From NCBI RefSeq assembly GCF_012726295.1, contig NZ_JABAOB010000008.1, forward strand, positions 310,001 through 374,000: 64,000 nucleotides of DNA, given 5' to 3'. This DNA is from Chitinophaga sp. Ak27 (GTDB lineage: Bacteria; Bacteroidota; Bacteroidia; Chitinophagales; Chitinophagaceae). The notes under the pieces are model-generated. The model did no database searches, was not told the DNA's origin, and worked only from the letters and a program-made list of their open reading frames with translations. The translations under genes and the position numbers were made by a program. Positions 35,259 through 43,764 of the stretch are shown piece by piece (the first letter of the stretch is position 1; every line of letters begins with the position of its first letter).

Positions 35259-38200
35259 ATGAAAAAGCGATTACGTATCCGCATCCCAATGCGGAATGTA
35301 ATACTGGCTGGGCTATGCCCGCTACTGTCGGTATTACTGCTCTTCTGCGCCCTTACGGGCCACGCTGCTCCGGCAGATATCATTGTTTCAGGTAAAGTAA
35401 CAGATGACAAGGACATGGCCCTGGTCGGCGTTACGGTAAGCGTGAAAGGCACCTCCAAAGGGACTTCCACCGATGCCAACGGCGCTTTCAGTTTGTCGGT
35501 GCCCGACAAAAATGCCATACTGGTATTTTCCTATGTGGGTTACGTTAAACAGGAAATGCCCGCAGGCGACAAAAATGTACAGCATGTAAAACTGGAAACA
35601 GATAGTAAAGGATTGGGAGAAGTGATTGTGGTAGGTTATGGTACCCAGAAAAAAGAATCGGTGACAGGCGCCATTTCCGGCGTTACCAGCAAAGACCTGG
35701 AACGGGTGCATGCCTCCACGGTGAGCGCTACGCTGGCAGGTAAAATACCCGGCGTGAGTTTTCGGATGCCCGATGGCCGCCCTGGCGCCGCCGCCAATAT
35801 CCAGGTGCGTAACTTCGGAAACGTATTGTATGTGATTGATGGAATCCAGAAGGATGCCGGCCAATTTAACAACATCTCCCCCAACGATATTGAAAGTATT
35901 TCTGTGCTGAAAGATGCTTCTGCAGCTATATATGGAGTAAGAGCGGCCAATGGCGTAGTAGTGGTTACCACTAAAAGAGGAAAGGCCGGCAGCAATACGA
36001 TTAACGTAGACGCCTATACGGGATGGCAAAACTGGTCGCGCTTCCCCAAAACAGTAAATGCCTATGAGTGGATGCTGGCCAAAGCCGATGCAGAGATGAA
36101 TGCGGAAAATCCGCATACCGATATTACCCAGGCAGAACTGGATAAGTGGAAAGCCGGCACAGAAAAGGGGTATCGCAGCTTCGACTGGTATGATTTCATC
36201 ATCAAGAAAAATGCCCCCCAATATTCTGTTAACGTAAATGCCACCGGGGGAACGGAAAATATTAACTACTATCTGTCCGTTACCCGCCTGGATCAGAAAT
36301 CAGTGTTGGGAAGAGAGTTTGATTTCAACCGTACCAACATACAAAGTAATGTGGATGCCAAGGTAGCCAAACGGATAAAAGTAGGCGTACAGATCAATGG
36401 GCGTATTGAAGAAAGGGATAATCCCGGCGTACCTGGCGGTGATGATTACTGGGCGCCCCGTTTTGCCTTATTCCGCAACCGCCCTACAGAACGGCCCTAT
36501 GCCAACGATAACCCGCTTTACCCGAACGACATCGGTCATAATACGGAGAACTGGGCGGTGCAAACCAAAGCCATCTCCGGCTACTGGACCGAAGACTGGC
36601 GGGTACTGCAAACCAACTTCAATGCGTCGTATGAAACACCCATCAAAGGACTGACGCTGAAAGGCATGTACTCGTACTATTTTGCAGACAGGCTGATGAA
36701 CGGTCACGAATATACGTACGATACCTATACGTATCAGCCGCAAACAGATACCTACCTCCGCACCGGCGGAAGCTCCAATCCATGGCGGGAGAGAGGTACG
36801 CATAAGGTATTGGAAAATGTAGTGCAGGGACAAATTAACTATAATAATACTTTCGGCCGGCACACGATCGGCGCTACCGTGGTATCTGAGCGCATCAAGC
36901 GCCGTGAGCTGGATGTATGGGTACACGCCGTACCCAAGAGCAACCTGTTGCCATTGCTGCAGTTTTCCGATATGGACACCTATGACGACAAAGACTGGAG
37001 CGAAGCACGCGTGGGTTACATAGGCCGTTTCACCTACGCTTTCAGCGATAAATATTTCCTGGAACTCGCCGGCCGTTATGATGGTTCCTGGAAGTTTTCA
37101 CCGGATAAAAGATGGGGCTTCTTCCCTTCTATTTCTGCCGGATGGCGGCTAACAGAGGAGCAGTTCTTCAAACGCTGGATGGGCGGCAGTTCCGTATTAA
37201 CAGAGCTGAAACTCCGCGCTTCCTATGGTGAGCTGGGAGATGATGATATTGGTATCGGTGCATACGACTATATGCCGGGTTATACCTACGGGACTTCTAC
37301 CGTGATACTGGATGGCACCGTGATCAGGGGTTCCCGCGATAAAGGGGTACCTAATAACCGCCTGTCGTGGTTTGTAAGTAAGATCGCGGATATAGGCATA
37401 GACTACCAGTTGTGGAATGGTAAAGTATATGGCTCGATCGATTGGTTTAACCGTAAGCGTTCCGGGCTGCGTGGCCGCAAGTACGATGTACTGGTGCCCA
37501 GTGAAATTGGCTACAACCTGCCGGATGAAAACGTAAACAGCGATGCCCAGAAGGGGGGCGAGTTTTCCATTGCATACACTTCCAATATCCGGAAAGTAAA
37601 TTTTGTAGTAGGTGGTAACGTGTCTTATTCCAGGAGCCGTTTCCTGGAGTCCTATAAGCCTGTGTGGGGCAACTCCTGGGATCATTACCGGAATTCCCAG
37701 GAAAACAGGTGGAGCAATATTTTCTGGGGATATGAGGCCATCGGGCAGTTCCAGTCTCAGGAAGAAATCAACAAGTATCCTGTTAATGTAGATGGCCAGG
37801 GAAATAAAACCCTGTTGCCCGGCGATATTATTTACAAAGATGTGAATGGCGATAATGTGATCGACGACCGGGACATGCGCCCCATTGGTTATCAAACCAC
37901 CGGTAACCCTACCGTTAACTTCGGTTTTAACCTGGGCGTAAGATGGAATGGTTTCGACTTTGCGGCCGATTTCTCCGGCGGCGCGATGTATTCCTACAAC
38001 CAGAACTGGGAAATGCGCTGGCCTTTCCAAAATGGTGGTAACCTGCTCCGTCAGTTCTACGACGATCGCTGGCACCGCGAAGATCCTTTTGATGTGAACA
38101 GCAAATGGATCCCGGGAAAGAACCCTCCATTGCGGTTTAACCGGGGCGACCACAGCAACTACAACAAACCGTCTACTTTCTGGCTGCACAATGTACGTTA

Positions 38201-38417
38201 TGTGAGGTTAAGAACGCTGGAGCTGGGATATACACTGCCACAGGATTTACTGGACAGGGTGAAAATCAAGAAGACCAGGGTGTATGTGAATACTTATAAC
38301 CTGTTTTCAATAGACAATGTGAAATCCCTGGGTATAGAGCCTGAGATTGCAGACGAAAACGGGTTGCAGTATCCGCAGAATAAGTTGATCAACGTGGGTC
38401 TGAATCTTACTTTCTAA
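35259..38417 (+). CDS. SusC/RagA-family TonB-linked outer-membrane receptor
   Basis: A 1052-residue protein: a signal peptide, a CarboxypepD_reg-like domain (about 45-115, SGKVTDDKDMALVGVTVSVKG), the SusC linker EVIVVGYGTQKKESVTGAIS, a TonB plug (about 130-240, with DGIQ and the SIEVLKD-like SISVLKDASAAIYGVRAANGV), then a 22-strand barrel ending ...LINVGLNLTF. It imports oligosaccharides across the outer membrane with the SusD partner encoded next, using TonB energy. The gap to susD is 19 bases. It belongs to the same rightward operon as GH43, GH2 and GH127. Confidence 0.95.
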   Translation: MKKRLRIRIPMRNVILAGLCPLLSVLLLFCALTGHAAPADIIVSGKVTDDKDMALVGVTVSVKGTSKGTSTDANGAFSLSVPDKNAILVFSYVGYVKQEMPAGDKNVQHVKLETDSKGLGEVIVVGYGTQKKESVTGAISGVTSKDLERVHASTVSATLAGKIPGVSFRMPDGRPGAAANIQVRNFGNVLYVIDGIQKDAGQFNNISPNDIESISVLKDASAAIYGVRAANGVVVVTTKRGKAGSNTINVDAYTGWQNWSRFPKTVNAYEWMLAKADAEMNAENPHTDITQAELDKWKAGTEKGYRSFDWYDFIIKKNAPQYSVNVNATGGTENINYYLSVTRLDQKSVLGREFDFNRTNIQSNVDAKVAKRIKVGVQINGRIEERDNPGVPGGDDYWAPRFALFRNRPTERPYANDNPLYPNDIGHNTENWAVQTKAISGYWTEDWRVLQTNFNASYETPIKGLTLKGMYSYYFADRLMNGHEYTYDTYTYQPQTDTYLRTGGSSNPWRERGTHKVLENVVQGQINYNNTFGRHTIGATVVSERIKRRELDVWVHAVPKSNLLPLLQFSDMDTYDDKDWSEARVGYIGRFTYAFSDKYFLELAGRYDGSWKFSPDKRWGFFPSISAGWRLTEEQFFKRWMGGSSVLTELKLRASYGELGDDDIGIGAYDYMPGYTYGTSTVILDGTVIRGSRDKGVPNNRLSWFVSKIADIGIDYQLWNGKVYGSIDWFNRKRSGLRGRKYDVLVPSEIGYNLPDENVNSDAQKGGEFSIAYTSNIRKVNFVVGGNVSYSRSRFLESYKPVWGNSWDHYRNSQENRWSNIFWGYEAIGQFQSQEEINKYPVNVDGQGNKTLLPGDIIYKDVNGDNVIDDRDMRPIGYQTTGNPTVNFGFNLGVRWNGFDFAADFSGGAMYSYNQNWEMRWPFQNGGNLLRQFYDDRWHREDPFDVNSKWIPGKNPPLRFNRGDHSNYNKPSTFWLHNVRYVRLRTLELGYTLPQDLLDRVKIKKTRVYVNTYNLFSIDNVKSLGIEPEIADENGLQYPQNKLINVGLNLTF

Positions 38418-38436
38418 GTAATAAATAAAATGAGTT

Positions 38437-40389
38437 ATGAAAAAGAGTTTGCTATATATAGGACTGGTCGCACTCACATTAAATGTAGGGTGCAATAAGG
38501 ATAAAGAATTCCTGAACGTACCGCCCACAGATGTATTGCAGGATGAGCAGTTATGGAATGATGAAGGGCTGATATTGTCAGTGCTGGCTGATTTATACGA
38601 TCGTTATCCCGATCGCCAGACCGATTATAATAACACTCCTATCCCTTCCATGGTAACCCAAACCATTGATAACTGGGCGGAGTTTGCCCGTTTTGATGAA
38701 GCGTTCGCATCTGAAAATGGCCAGTACTGGAGGCATGGAGCCAGTGAGTATGACTATGTGTTTCCCGGTATGATGGTAAAGGACCGGGGCGAGATTACCT
38801 ATTGGGATTATGCTTATATCCGTGAGCTGAATACTTTTATCGCTAAATGTGCTACCTCTGTAAAGTTGAAGCAGGACGTAAAAGACCGCTTCATTGCGGA
38901 AGCACGGTACCTGAGAGCGGTGGTGTATTTCGAAGAAGTGAAGAGGCTGGGTGGCGTGCCGTTGATCCTGGAGCCGTTGCAGTATGATTATAAGGGAGAT
39001 CCGGCCTACCTGCAACATGCGAGGGCAAAGGAGTCTGATATTTATGATTTTGTACTTAGCGAGATGGATACCATCAAGAAATATGTTCCGTCCAGCCCGG
39101 TCAGCAAAACGCGGGTAACAGTAGGCCTGGCGCTGGCAACCAAAGCCAGGGCTGCCCTGTATGCGGCCTCCATTGCCAAGTATGGCGCCACCACACCGGA
39201 AGTGTCGCTGCCTGGCGGTGAAGTAGGTATTCCCGCTGCCAAAGCAAATGGCTACTATACGATTGCCCTGAAAACAGCCCAGGAGTTGATCAACAGTGGT
39301 AGCTACTCGCTGTATAAGAAGAACAGCGATAACCTGACACAGAACTTTGTCAGTCTCTTTATAGACAAAGGTTCTAACCCGGAAGTAATTTTTGCAAAGG
39401 ATTACAAGCTGCAAAGTGGCAGGGTACAGGGTTGGACTCTCTGGAGCCAGCCCCGCTCCAATGCAGAGGAGCAACAGGGTGGGCGCCTCAATCCTTCGCT
39501 TAACCTGGTGCAGTCGTTCGAACTGCTGGATAATACTTTTGCACCGTTGCCCATCAATGCTCCCGGCGGTGGCTATGTGTATTACGGCGACCCGCAGGAC
39601 CTGTTTGCCAATAGAGATCCACGTTTAGCCGCTACAGTTATACTGCCCGGGTCATCGTTTAAAGACAAGCCGGTGGATATCTGGGCAGGGTACATCCGTA
39701 ATAATGGCAGCATCGTAACCGGGGATAATTTCGGTGCAAAAGGTAAGCTGGAGCCTAACGGACCAGATGTGCAGGTGGTAGGATATGATGGCCCGGTAAA
39801 CAACCTGGAGTTCAGCGCGCAGTCTGGTTTCATTGTCAGGAAATATATGGATCCTACCGTAGGTTCGGGTCGTATCGGTACCCAGAGCGAGGTGTGGTGG
39901 ATCCGTTACCGGTATGCAGAAGTATTGCTGAATGCGGCAGAAGCGGCGTTTGAACTGGGACAGGCAGACGTTGCCGCCGGTTATATCAACCAGGTGAGAG
40001 AAAGGGCTGGATTTACCATCCCACTTACACCCGGCGATATTACCTTCGGCCGGATTGTACATGAAAGGAAAGTAGAGCTGGCCTTTGAAGGGCATGAGTT
40101 CTGGGATATGAAACGCTGGCGCCTGGCCCATAAAGTATGGAACGGTGAAAGCGTACCGCTTACTACCAACCCCGGCGATCCGGAAGCTGTAAGTACCCGC
40201 GTATTTGCGTTATGGCCATATAAAGTGTATGATCCGGGAGGCCCGAATAATGGGAAATATATCTTTAAACAAGTGCTGCCCGGTGCGGTTACTTCTGCTC
40301 ACAAGTTCCGGATCGGGAATTACTACAGCTCCATAGGCGATGACATTCGTAGTAATAATCCTAAAATAGTAAAGAATCCTAACCAGTAA
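38437..40389 (+). CDS. SusD/RagB-family nutrient-binding lipoprotein
   Basis: A 650-residue protein with a lipoprotein signal (LTLNVGC, lipidated C19 or so) and the family start KEFLNVPPTDVLQDEQLWND. TPR-like helical repeats are visible (RFIAEARYLRAVVYFEEVKRLGGVPLI near residue 150), and the conserved C-terminal block VRERAGF...ERKVELAFEGHEFWDMKRW is present. It is surface-exposed and forms the lid over SusC, binding the glycan. It is longer than average (about 500-600), with extra segments in the ligand-binding half. A 19-base gap separates it from susC and 11 bases from the DUF3823 gene. Confidence 0.95.
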   Translation: MKKSLLYIGLVALTLNVGCNKDKEFLNVPPTDVLQDEQLWNDEGLILSVLADLYDRYPDRQTDYNNTPIPSMVTQTIDNWAEFARFDEAFASENGQYWRHGASEYDYVFPGMMVKDRGEITYWDYAYIRELNTFIAKCATSVKLKQDVKDRFIAEARYLRAVVYFEEVKRLGGVPLILEPLQYDYKGDPAYLQHARAKESDIYDFVLSEMDTIKKYVPSSPVSKTRVTVGLALATKARAALYAASIAKYGATTPEVSLPGGEVGIPAAKANGYYTIALKTAQELINSGSYSLYKKNSDNLTQNFVSLFIDKGSNPEVIFAKDYKLQSGRVQGWTLWSQPRSNAEEQQGGRLNPSLNLVQSFELLDNTFAPLPINAPGGGYVYYGDPQDLFANRDPRLAATVILPGSSFKDKPVDIWAGYIRNNGSIVTGDNFGAKGKLEPNGPDVQVVGYDGPVNNLEFSAQSGFIVRKYMDPTVGSGRIGTQSEVWWIRYRYAEVLLNAAEAAFELGQADVAAGYINQVRERAGFTIPLTPGDITFGRIVHERKVELAFEGHEFWDMKRWRLAHKVWNGESVPLTTNPGDPEAVSTRVFALWPYKVYDPGGPNNGKYIFKQVLPGAVTSAHKFRIGNYYSSIGDDIRSNNPKIVKNPNQ

Positions 40390-40400
40390 AACAAATAACG

Positions 40401-41102
40401 ATGAAGATAATAGTTAGAAGTATACTGTTTGTGGCGTTGGTAGCAGGTGTCGCTTCCTGTAAGAAAGATAACTACCCGGCGCCGGCCAGCACCTTCAGTG
40501 GGAGACTGGTATACCAGGGGGAACCCGTGAATGTGAGCTATAACGATGTGTATTTTGAACTATGGGAGCCCGGCTGGGGAAAAAGTACAGCGATAAATGT
40601 GAATGTAAGCCAGGATGGCAGTTTTTCAGCATTACTGTTTAATGCCAGTTACAAATTGGTTATTCCGGCTTCGCAAGGGCCGTTCCGCTCTTTAACCGAT
40701 AAAGGAACAGGTACAGATACCATGCTGCTGAATGTTTCCGGCAATATAAAACAGGATATAGAAGTAATGCCTTATTATATGATCCGTACGCCCAAATTCG
40801 CCAACACCGGTCGTTCGCTGTCCGCCACCTTCCGCATTGATAAGATTATTACTGATGCCAACGCCCGGAACGTGGAAAAAGTAGCGCTCTATGTTTGTAA
40901 AAATCAGTTTGTAGATGGACGTAATAGCATCAAAACCGTGGAAAAATCAGGCTCGGCTATCACAGACCCTACTAATGTAAGCCTGCAGCTAGATATCCCG
41001 GATGTGGTGCCTGCGCAGAAGTCAGTATTTGCCCGTATCGGGTTAAAAGTAGCGGGAGTAGAAGACATGATTTTTTCAGGTGTGCAGGAAATAGTTTTGT
41101 AG
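40401..41102 (+). CDS. DUF3823 domain lipoprotein of the SusCD locus
   Basis: A 233-residue protein with a lipoprotein signal (LVAGVASC) and the DUF3823 pattern: an N-terminal carboxypeptidase-like domain (TFSGRLVYQGEPV, then VYFELWEPGW) followed by a second beta domain starting near TPKFANTGRSLSATFRIDKII. These proteins are found next to SusD and are presumed surface glycan-binding proteins. It is the last gene of the operon and directly precedes the palindromic terminator (copy 3). Confidence 0.85.
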   Translation: MKIIVRSILFVALVAGVASCKKDNYPAPASTFSGRLVYQGEPVNVSYNDVYFELWEPGWGKSTAINVNVSQDGSFSALLFNASYKLVIPASQGPFRSLTDKGTGTDTMLLNVSGNIKQDIEVMPYYMIRTPKFANTGRSLSATFRIDKIITDANARNVEKVALYVCKNQFVDGRNSIKTVEKSGSAITDPTNVSLQLDIPDVVPAQKSVFARIGLKVAGVEDMIFSGVQEIVL

Positions 41103-41103
41103 T

Positions 41104-41223
41104 AAGCATAAAGCAGAAAGCGTAAAGCAGAAAGCTATTGTCACGTATGATCTTGGCGAATTAAAAATCGCTCCGGGCATTCGCTACAATAGCTTTCTGC
41201 TTTACGCTTTCTGCTTTATGCTT
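41104..41223. repeat. AAAGC-heptad palindrome, copy 3 (bidirectional terminator)
   Basis: Arms 41104-41141 and 41186-41223 form a perfect 38-bp inverted repeat (heptads AAGCATA, AAGCAGA, AAGCGTA, AAGCAGA, then AAGCTATTGT) with a 44-base loop. It separates the convergent DUF3823 and LysR genes. The right arm includes the last seven codons and stop of the LysR gene. Confidence 0.92.
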
Positions 41224-42080
41224 GCTGCAATTGTTTCATGCAGGATTTCTATCAGTCTCTTCACTGCTTTCGAAGGCGATTTTTTATAGGTAAGCATAAA
41301 TACCTCCACATCCGGCAGGGAAGGCAGTCCGGAAGCGCCGTTGAGTACGGAGCATCCTGCCGGAAGACCCATGGCCGTGCGGATGGTAATGCCCAGTCCT
41401 GCCTGCGCAGCCGCCCACATACCGGCGAGGCTGCCGCTGGTGAGGGCAGGCCGCCAGGAGCGGTTTATTTTTTCGAGGGCATTGAGTCCTATTTTGCGGA
41501 AGAAGCAGGGTGCTTCAAATAAGAGCAGGGGAAGAGGATCTTGCCGGGTGATAGTGCTATGTTGACTGCTGCCAATCCATCGGACGGGGAGCGAACCAAT
41601 GGGGATGGCATTTTCCGGTATTGTTTTTCCGAAAGAAATAATCACATCCAGCTTTCCACTTTCCAGTTGTTGAGCCAGGGGAGCCTGCCTATCGATGGTC
41701 ACTTCGATTTCCATATGGGGGTGTACGGCCGCAAAGCGCGCCAGTACAGTAGGTAATCCACTCTCTGCAAAGTCGGCCGGTATGCCCAGCCGTACTTTGC
41801 CGGCAATCTGTGTAGCGCTGAGGGCGGCCACAGCCTGCTGGTTGATATCGAGCAATTGCCTGGCATAGCCGAGCAGCAGGTCGCCGCTGGCTGTTAATTG
41901 CCAGCCCCGGCCCTGTTTAATAAACAGCTGGTGCCCCGTCATTTCCTCCAGTCGCTGCATTTGCAGGCTTACGGCCGATTGGGAGCGGGCTACCTGGTCG
42001 GCGGCTCTGGCAAAACTATTCAGATCAACTGCCAGCACAAATGTGCGCAACAAATCTAGGTCCAGCAGGTCGGTGGTCAT
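41202..42080 (-). CDS. LysR-family transcriptional regulator
   Basis: A 292-residue protein. The N-terminal winged HTH (LLRTFVLAVDLNSFARAADQVARSQSAVSLQMQRLEEMTGHQLF, residues 9-53) is canonical for LysR, followed by a periplasmic-binding-like effector domain (about 90-285) beginning KVRLGIPADFAESGLPTVLARF. It diverges from the cupin-tautomerase pair over an 88-base gap, the usual arrangement for a LysR protein controlling its neighbours. The C-terminal residues SIKQKA and the stop are written by the palindromic repeat. Effector unknown. Confidence 0.9.
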   Translation of the reverse strand: MTTDLLDLDLLRTFVLAVDLNSFARAADQVARSQSAVSLQMQRLEEMTGHQLFIKQGRGWQLTASGDLLLGYARQLLDINQQAVAALSATQIAGKVRLGIPADFAESGLPTVLARFAAVHPHMEIEVTIDRQAPLAQQLESGKLDVIISFGKTIPENAIPIGSLPVRWIGSSQHSTITRQDPLPLLLFEAPCFFRKIGLNALEKINRSWRPALTSGSLAGMWAAAQAGLGITIRTAMGLPAGCSVLNGASGLPSLPDVEVFMLTYKKSPSKAVKRLIEILHETIAASIKQKA

Positions 42081-42120
42081 AGTTTGATTTTATTAAAGTA
42101 TTTGGTTAAATGTTTCAATA

Positions 42121-42150
42121 TTGCAAATGTATGAAAGCTACGTAAGTTTG
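42121..42150 (+). promoter_or_regulatory. Promoter of the cupin-tautomerase operon
   Basis: TTG at 42121-42123 and TAAGTTTG at 42143-42150 match the Bacteroidota -33/-7 pair with a 19-base spacer. The start codon is 18 bases downstream. The LysR product would be expected to act here. Confidence 0.6.
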
Positions 42151-42168
42151 TAATGAAATCATTTTCTC

Positions 42169-42555
42169 ATGAAGAAATTACTATCAGCCATGGCTATATT
42201 ATCAGCAGGCGCGACTGCAGCACAAACAGCGCCGGTGCGTAAGCAGCTATTGCAGCAAGACTTACCCGCTTTCAGCATAGAAGAAGTAAGGATGGACCAG
42301 ATCACCCTGGCGCCGGGGCAGGGCGCTCCCGTGCATCATCATCCAGGCGAAGTATACGGCTATATTGTATCGGGCGAAATTACCTACCAGCCTGCCGGGG
42401 CGACTGCCGTCGTGTTACATGCCGGCGATGCCTTCCGTGAAGTAGCGGGACAAGAGATTACACAATTTAAAAATGCACATGCCGATCAACCGGCTTCTTT
42501 TGTAGCTGTTTACCTGTTGAAAAAAGGTCAGCCGCCTATCATCATTAAAAAGTAA
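42169..42555 (+). CDS. Exported cupin-domain protein
   Basis: A 128-residue protein with a signal peptide (MKKLLSAMAILSAGATAAQ) and a single cupin barrel with the metal-binding motif PGQGAPVHHHPGEVYGYIVSGEI (residues 48-70), where H56-H58 and E62 are the likely ligands, and a second motif around LHAGDAFREVAG. The role is unknown; small exported cupins of this type may bind or modify small metabolites. It is followed 3 bases later by a tautomerase-family gene and probably controlled by the divergent LysR gene. Confidence 0.8.
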   Translation: MKKLLSAMAILSAGATAAQTAPVRKQLLQQDLPAFSIEEVRMDQITLAPGQGAPVHHHPGEVYGYIVSGEITYQPAGATAVVLHAGDAFREVAGQEITQFKNAHADQPASFVAVYLLKKGQPPIIIKK

Positions 42556-42558
42556 TAT

Positions 42559-42945
42559 ATGCCTTTCGTACAGATCTATCTGGGCGCCCATCTCTCCCCG
42601 GCTAACAAAAAAGATATTTCCATGGCCATACACCAAGGCCTCATGGCGCATTTCCTCATCCCGGAAAAAGATTATTTCCAGGTGATTCACGTAATGCAGC
42701 CAGAAGATTTGTTGTATCCCGATAGCTATTTTGATGTGCCTCATTCGAACAACCTTATTTATATACGCATTACTGCCCGTTCAGGCAGAACCGTGGAAAT
42801 GAAGCAGGCGCTGTATAAAACTATCGCCAGCCGTATTGCGGCTACTACGCCGGTGAGTGAAAATGATGTGGTGATTATATTAGTGGAGAACGAATTACCC
42901 GATTGGTCATTTGGAAAAGGAGTGGCACAGATGGTAGGGAAATAA
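42559..42945 (+). CDS. Tautomerase-superfamily protein
   Basis: A 128-residue protein starting MPFVQIYLGAHLS. After removal of Met, Pro1 would be the catalytic base of the 4-oxalocrotonate tautomerase superfamily (Tautomerase_2-like, PF14552). The pattern fits a two-unit fold with a second half beginning NNLIYIRITARSGRTVEMKQALYKTIA. It may isomerise keto/enol forms of small carbonyl compounds. It is co-transcribed with the cupin gene (3-base gap). Function within the pathway unknown. Confidence 0.8.
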   Translation: MPFVQIYLGAHLSPANKKDISMAIHQGLMAHFLIPEKDYFQVIHVMQPEDLLYPDSYFDVPHSNNLIYIRITARSGRTVEMKQALYKTIASRIAATTPVSENDVVIILVENELPDWSFGKGVAQMVGK

Positions 42946-42989
42946 TGGTATACGCTGTGAGGATGCCCGTATCCTCACAGCGTATGCGG

Positions 42990-43514
42990 TTATTTTTTGT
43001 AGTGTAGTTCCAACACGCCGCTGCTATATGGTTTGGCTGCTGTAAACTGGAAAACCTTTTCCATCGGAATACCGCCGAAAGCAGGAATGCCATCGCCTAA
43101 TACAATTGGAATAACATGGAGGATCATTTCATCAATAAGATTTTCTGCCAACAATGCCCCATTCAGCTGTCCGCCGCCCGCCAGCCATATATCCTTACCC
43201 GTTCCGGCTTTTAGCTCCCGTACAAAGTCGATGATATTTTCGCTGACAAATGTTACATAGGGTGCGGTGGTGAGGCTGCGATCTCTCGTAAAAACATAAT
43301 TGGTTTTTTCTGTGTACGGAAAATCGCCCATCGCCAAAATGTCTTTATAGGTAGTATGACCAATCAACGTGGTATCGATCGTTGCAAAGAAATCTGCATA
43401 ACCATAATCGGTACCTTCCGGATTAGGAAACCCCAGCAGCCAGTCGATTTTTCCTGCTTTGTCGGCCACAAATCCATCCAGGCTCATCGCCGTGTAAACT
43501 TTTACTTGCTTCAT
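42990..43514 (-). CDS. Dihydrofolate-reductase-like protein (RibD C-terminal family)
   Basis: A 174-residue protein of the RibD_C family (PF01872): it begins KQVKVYTAMSLDGFVADKAGKIDWL and contains LIGHTTYKDILAMG, YVFTRDRSL and DIWLAGGGQLNGALLAENLIDEMILHVIPIVLGDGIPAF. It is a stand-alone reductase domain, probably NADPH-dependent, with an unknown substrate; many copies of this family occur in Bacteroidota and are not folate enzymes. It is convergent with the tautomerase gene over a 44-base gap. Confidence 0.85.
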   Translation of the reverse strand: MKQVKVYTAMSLDGFVADKAGKIDWLLGFPNPEGTDYGYADFFATIDTTLIGHTTYKDILAMGDFPYTEKTNYVFTRDRSLTTAPYVTFVSENIIDFVRELKAGTGKDIWLAGGGQLNGALLAENLIDEMILHVIPIVLGDGIPAFGGIPMEKVFQFTAAKPYSSGVLELHYKK

Positions 43515-43639
43515 CTTTTTTTTACAAAGGTGAGGATAAGCGAGGGTTTAAAATTGTACAAAATTTCCTTTTATCGATGCTGAAAAATCACATTGATAAA
43601 TTATCGTATAAAATAATAGTGTGATAAAAAATATCTGTT

Positions 43640-43764
43640 AAGATTCAAGCGGGGCGTTTGTTTAGATGGTAATTTCGGCACTTTATCAGCAAAAGCTGAT
43701 GGTGATTGTTTGTCTAACCCGGTCGAATGGTAAATAACCCTGCTGCTTACAGCGGGGTTTTTTT
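43640..43764 (+). ncRNA. Possible small RNA ending in an intrinsic terminator (speculative)
   Basis: On the plus strand, where no protein gene precedes it, there is a hairpin ATCAGC-AAAA-GCTGAT (43685-43700) and a strong terminator hairpin at 43738-43757 followed by seven T residues. This is the layout of a short non-coding transcript. No promoter consensus was found and the 5' end is a guess; the terminator may instead act for the leftward AraC gene. Confidence 0.25.
43738..43764 (+). terminator. Intrinsic terminator hairpin between the AraC and RibD-like genes
   Basis: CCCTGCTG-CTTA-CAGCGGGG (one wobble) followed by TTTTTTT on the plus strand. Read leftward, the tail is only GTTATTT, so its efficient orientation is rightward although both flanking genes run leftward. 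Confidence 0.7.

Noticed and set aside
37197-38189. 330-codon open frame antisense to susC
   Set aside because: It overlaps the barrel-coding part of a SusC with full family features; the reverse translation is not protein-like.
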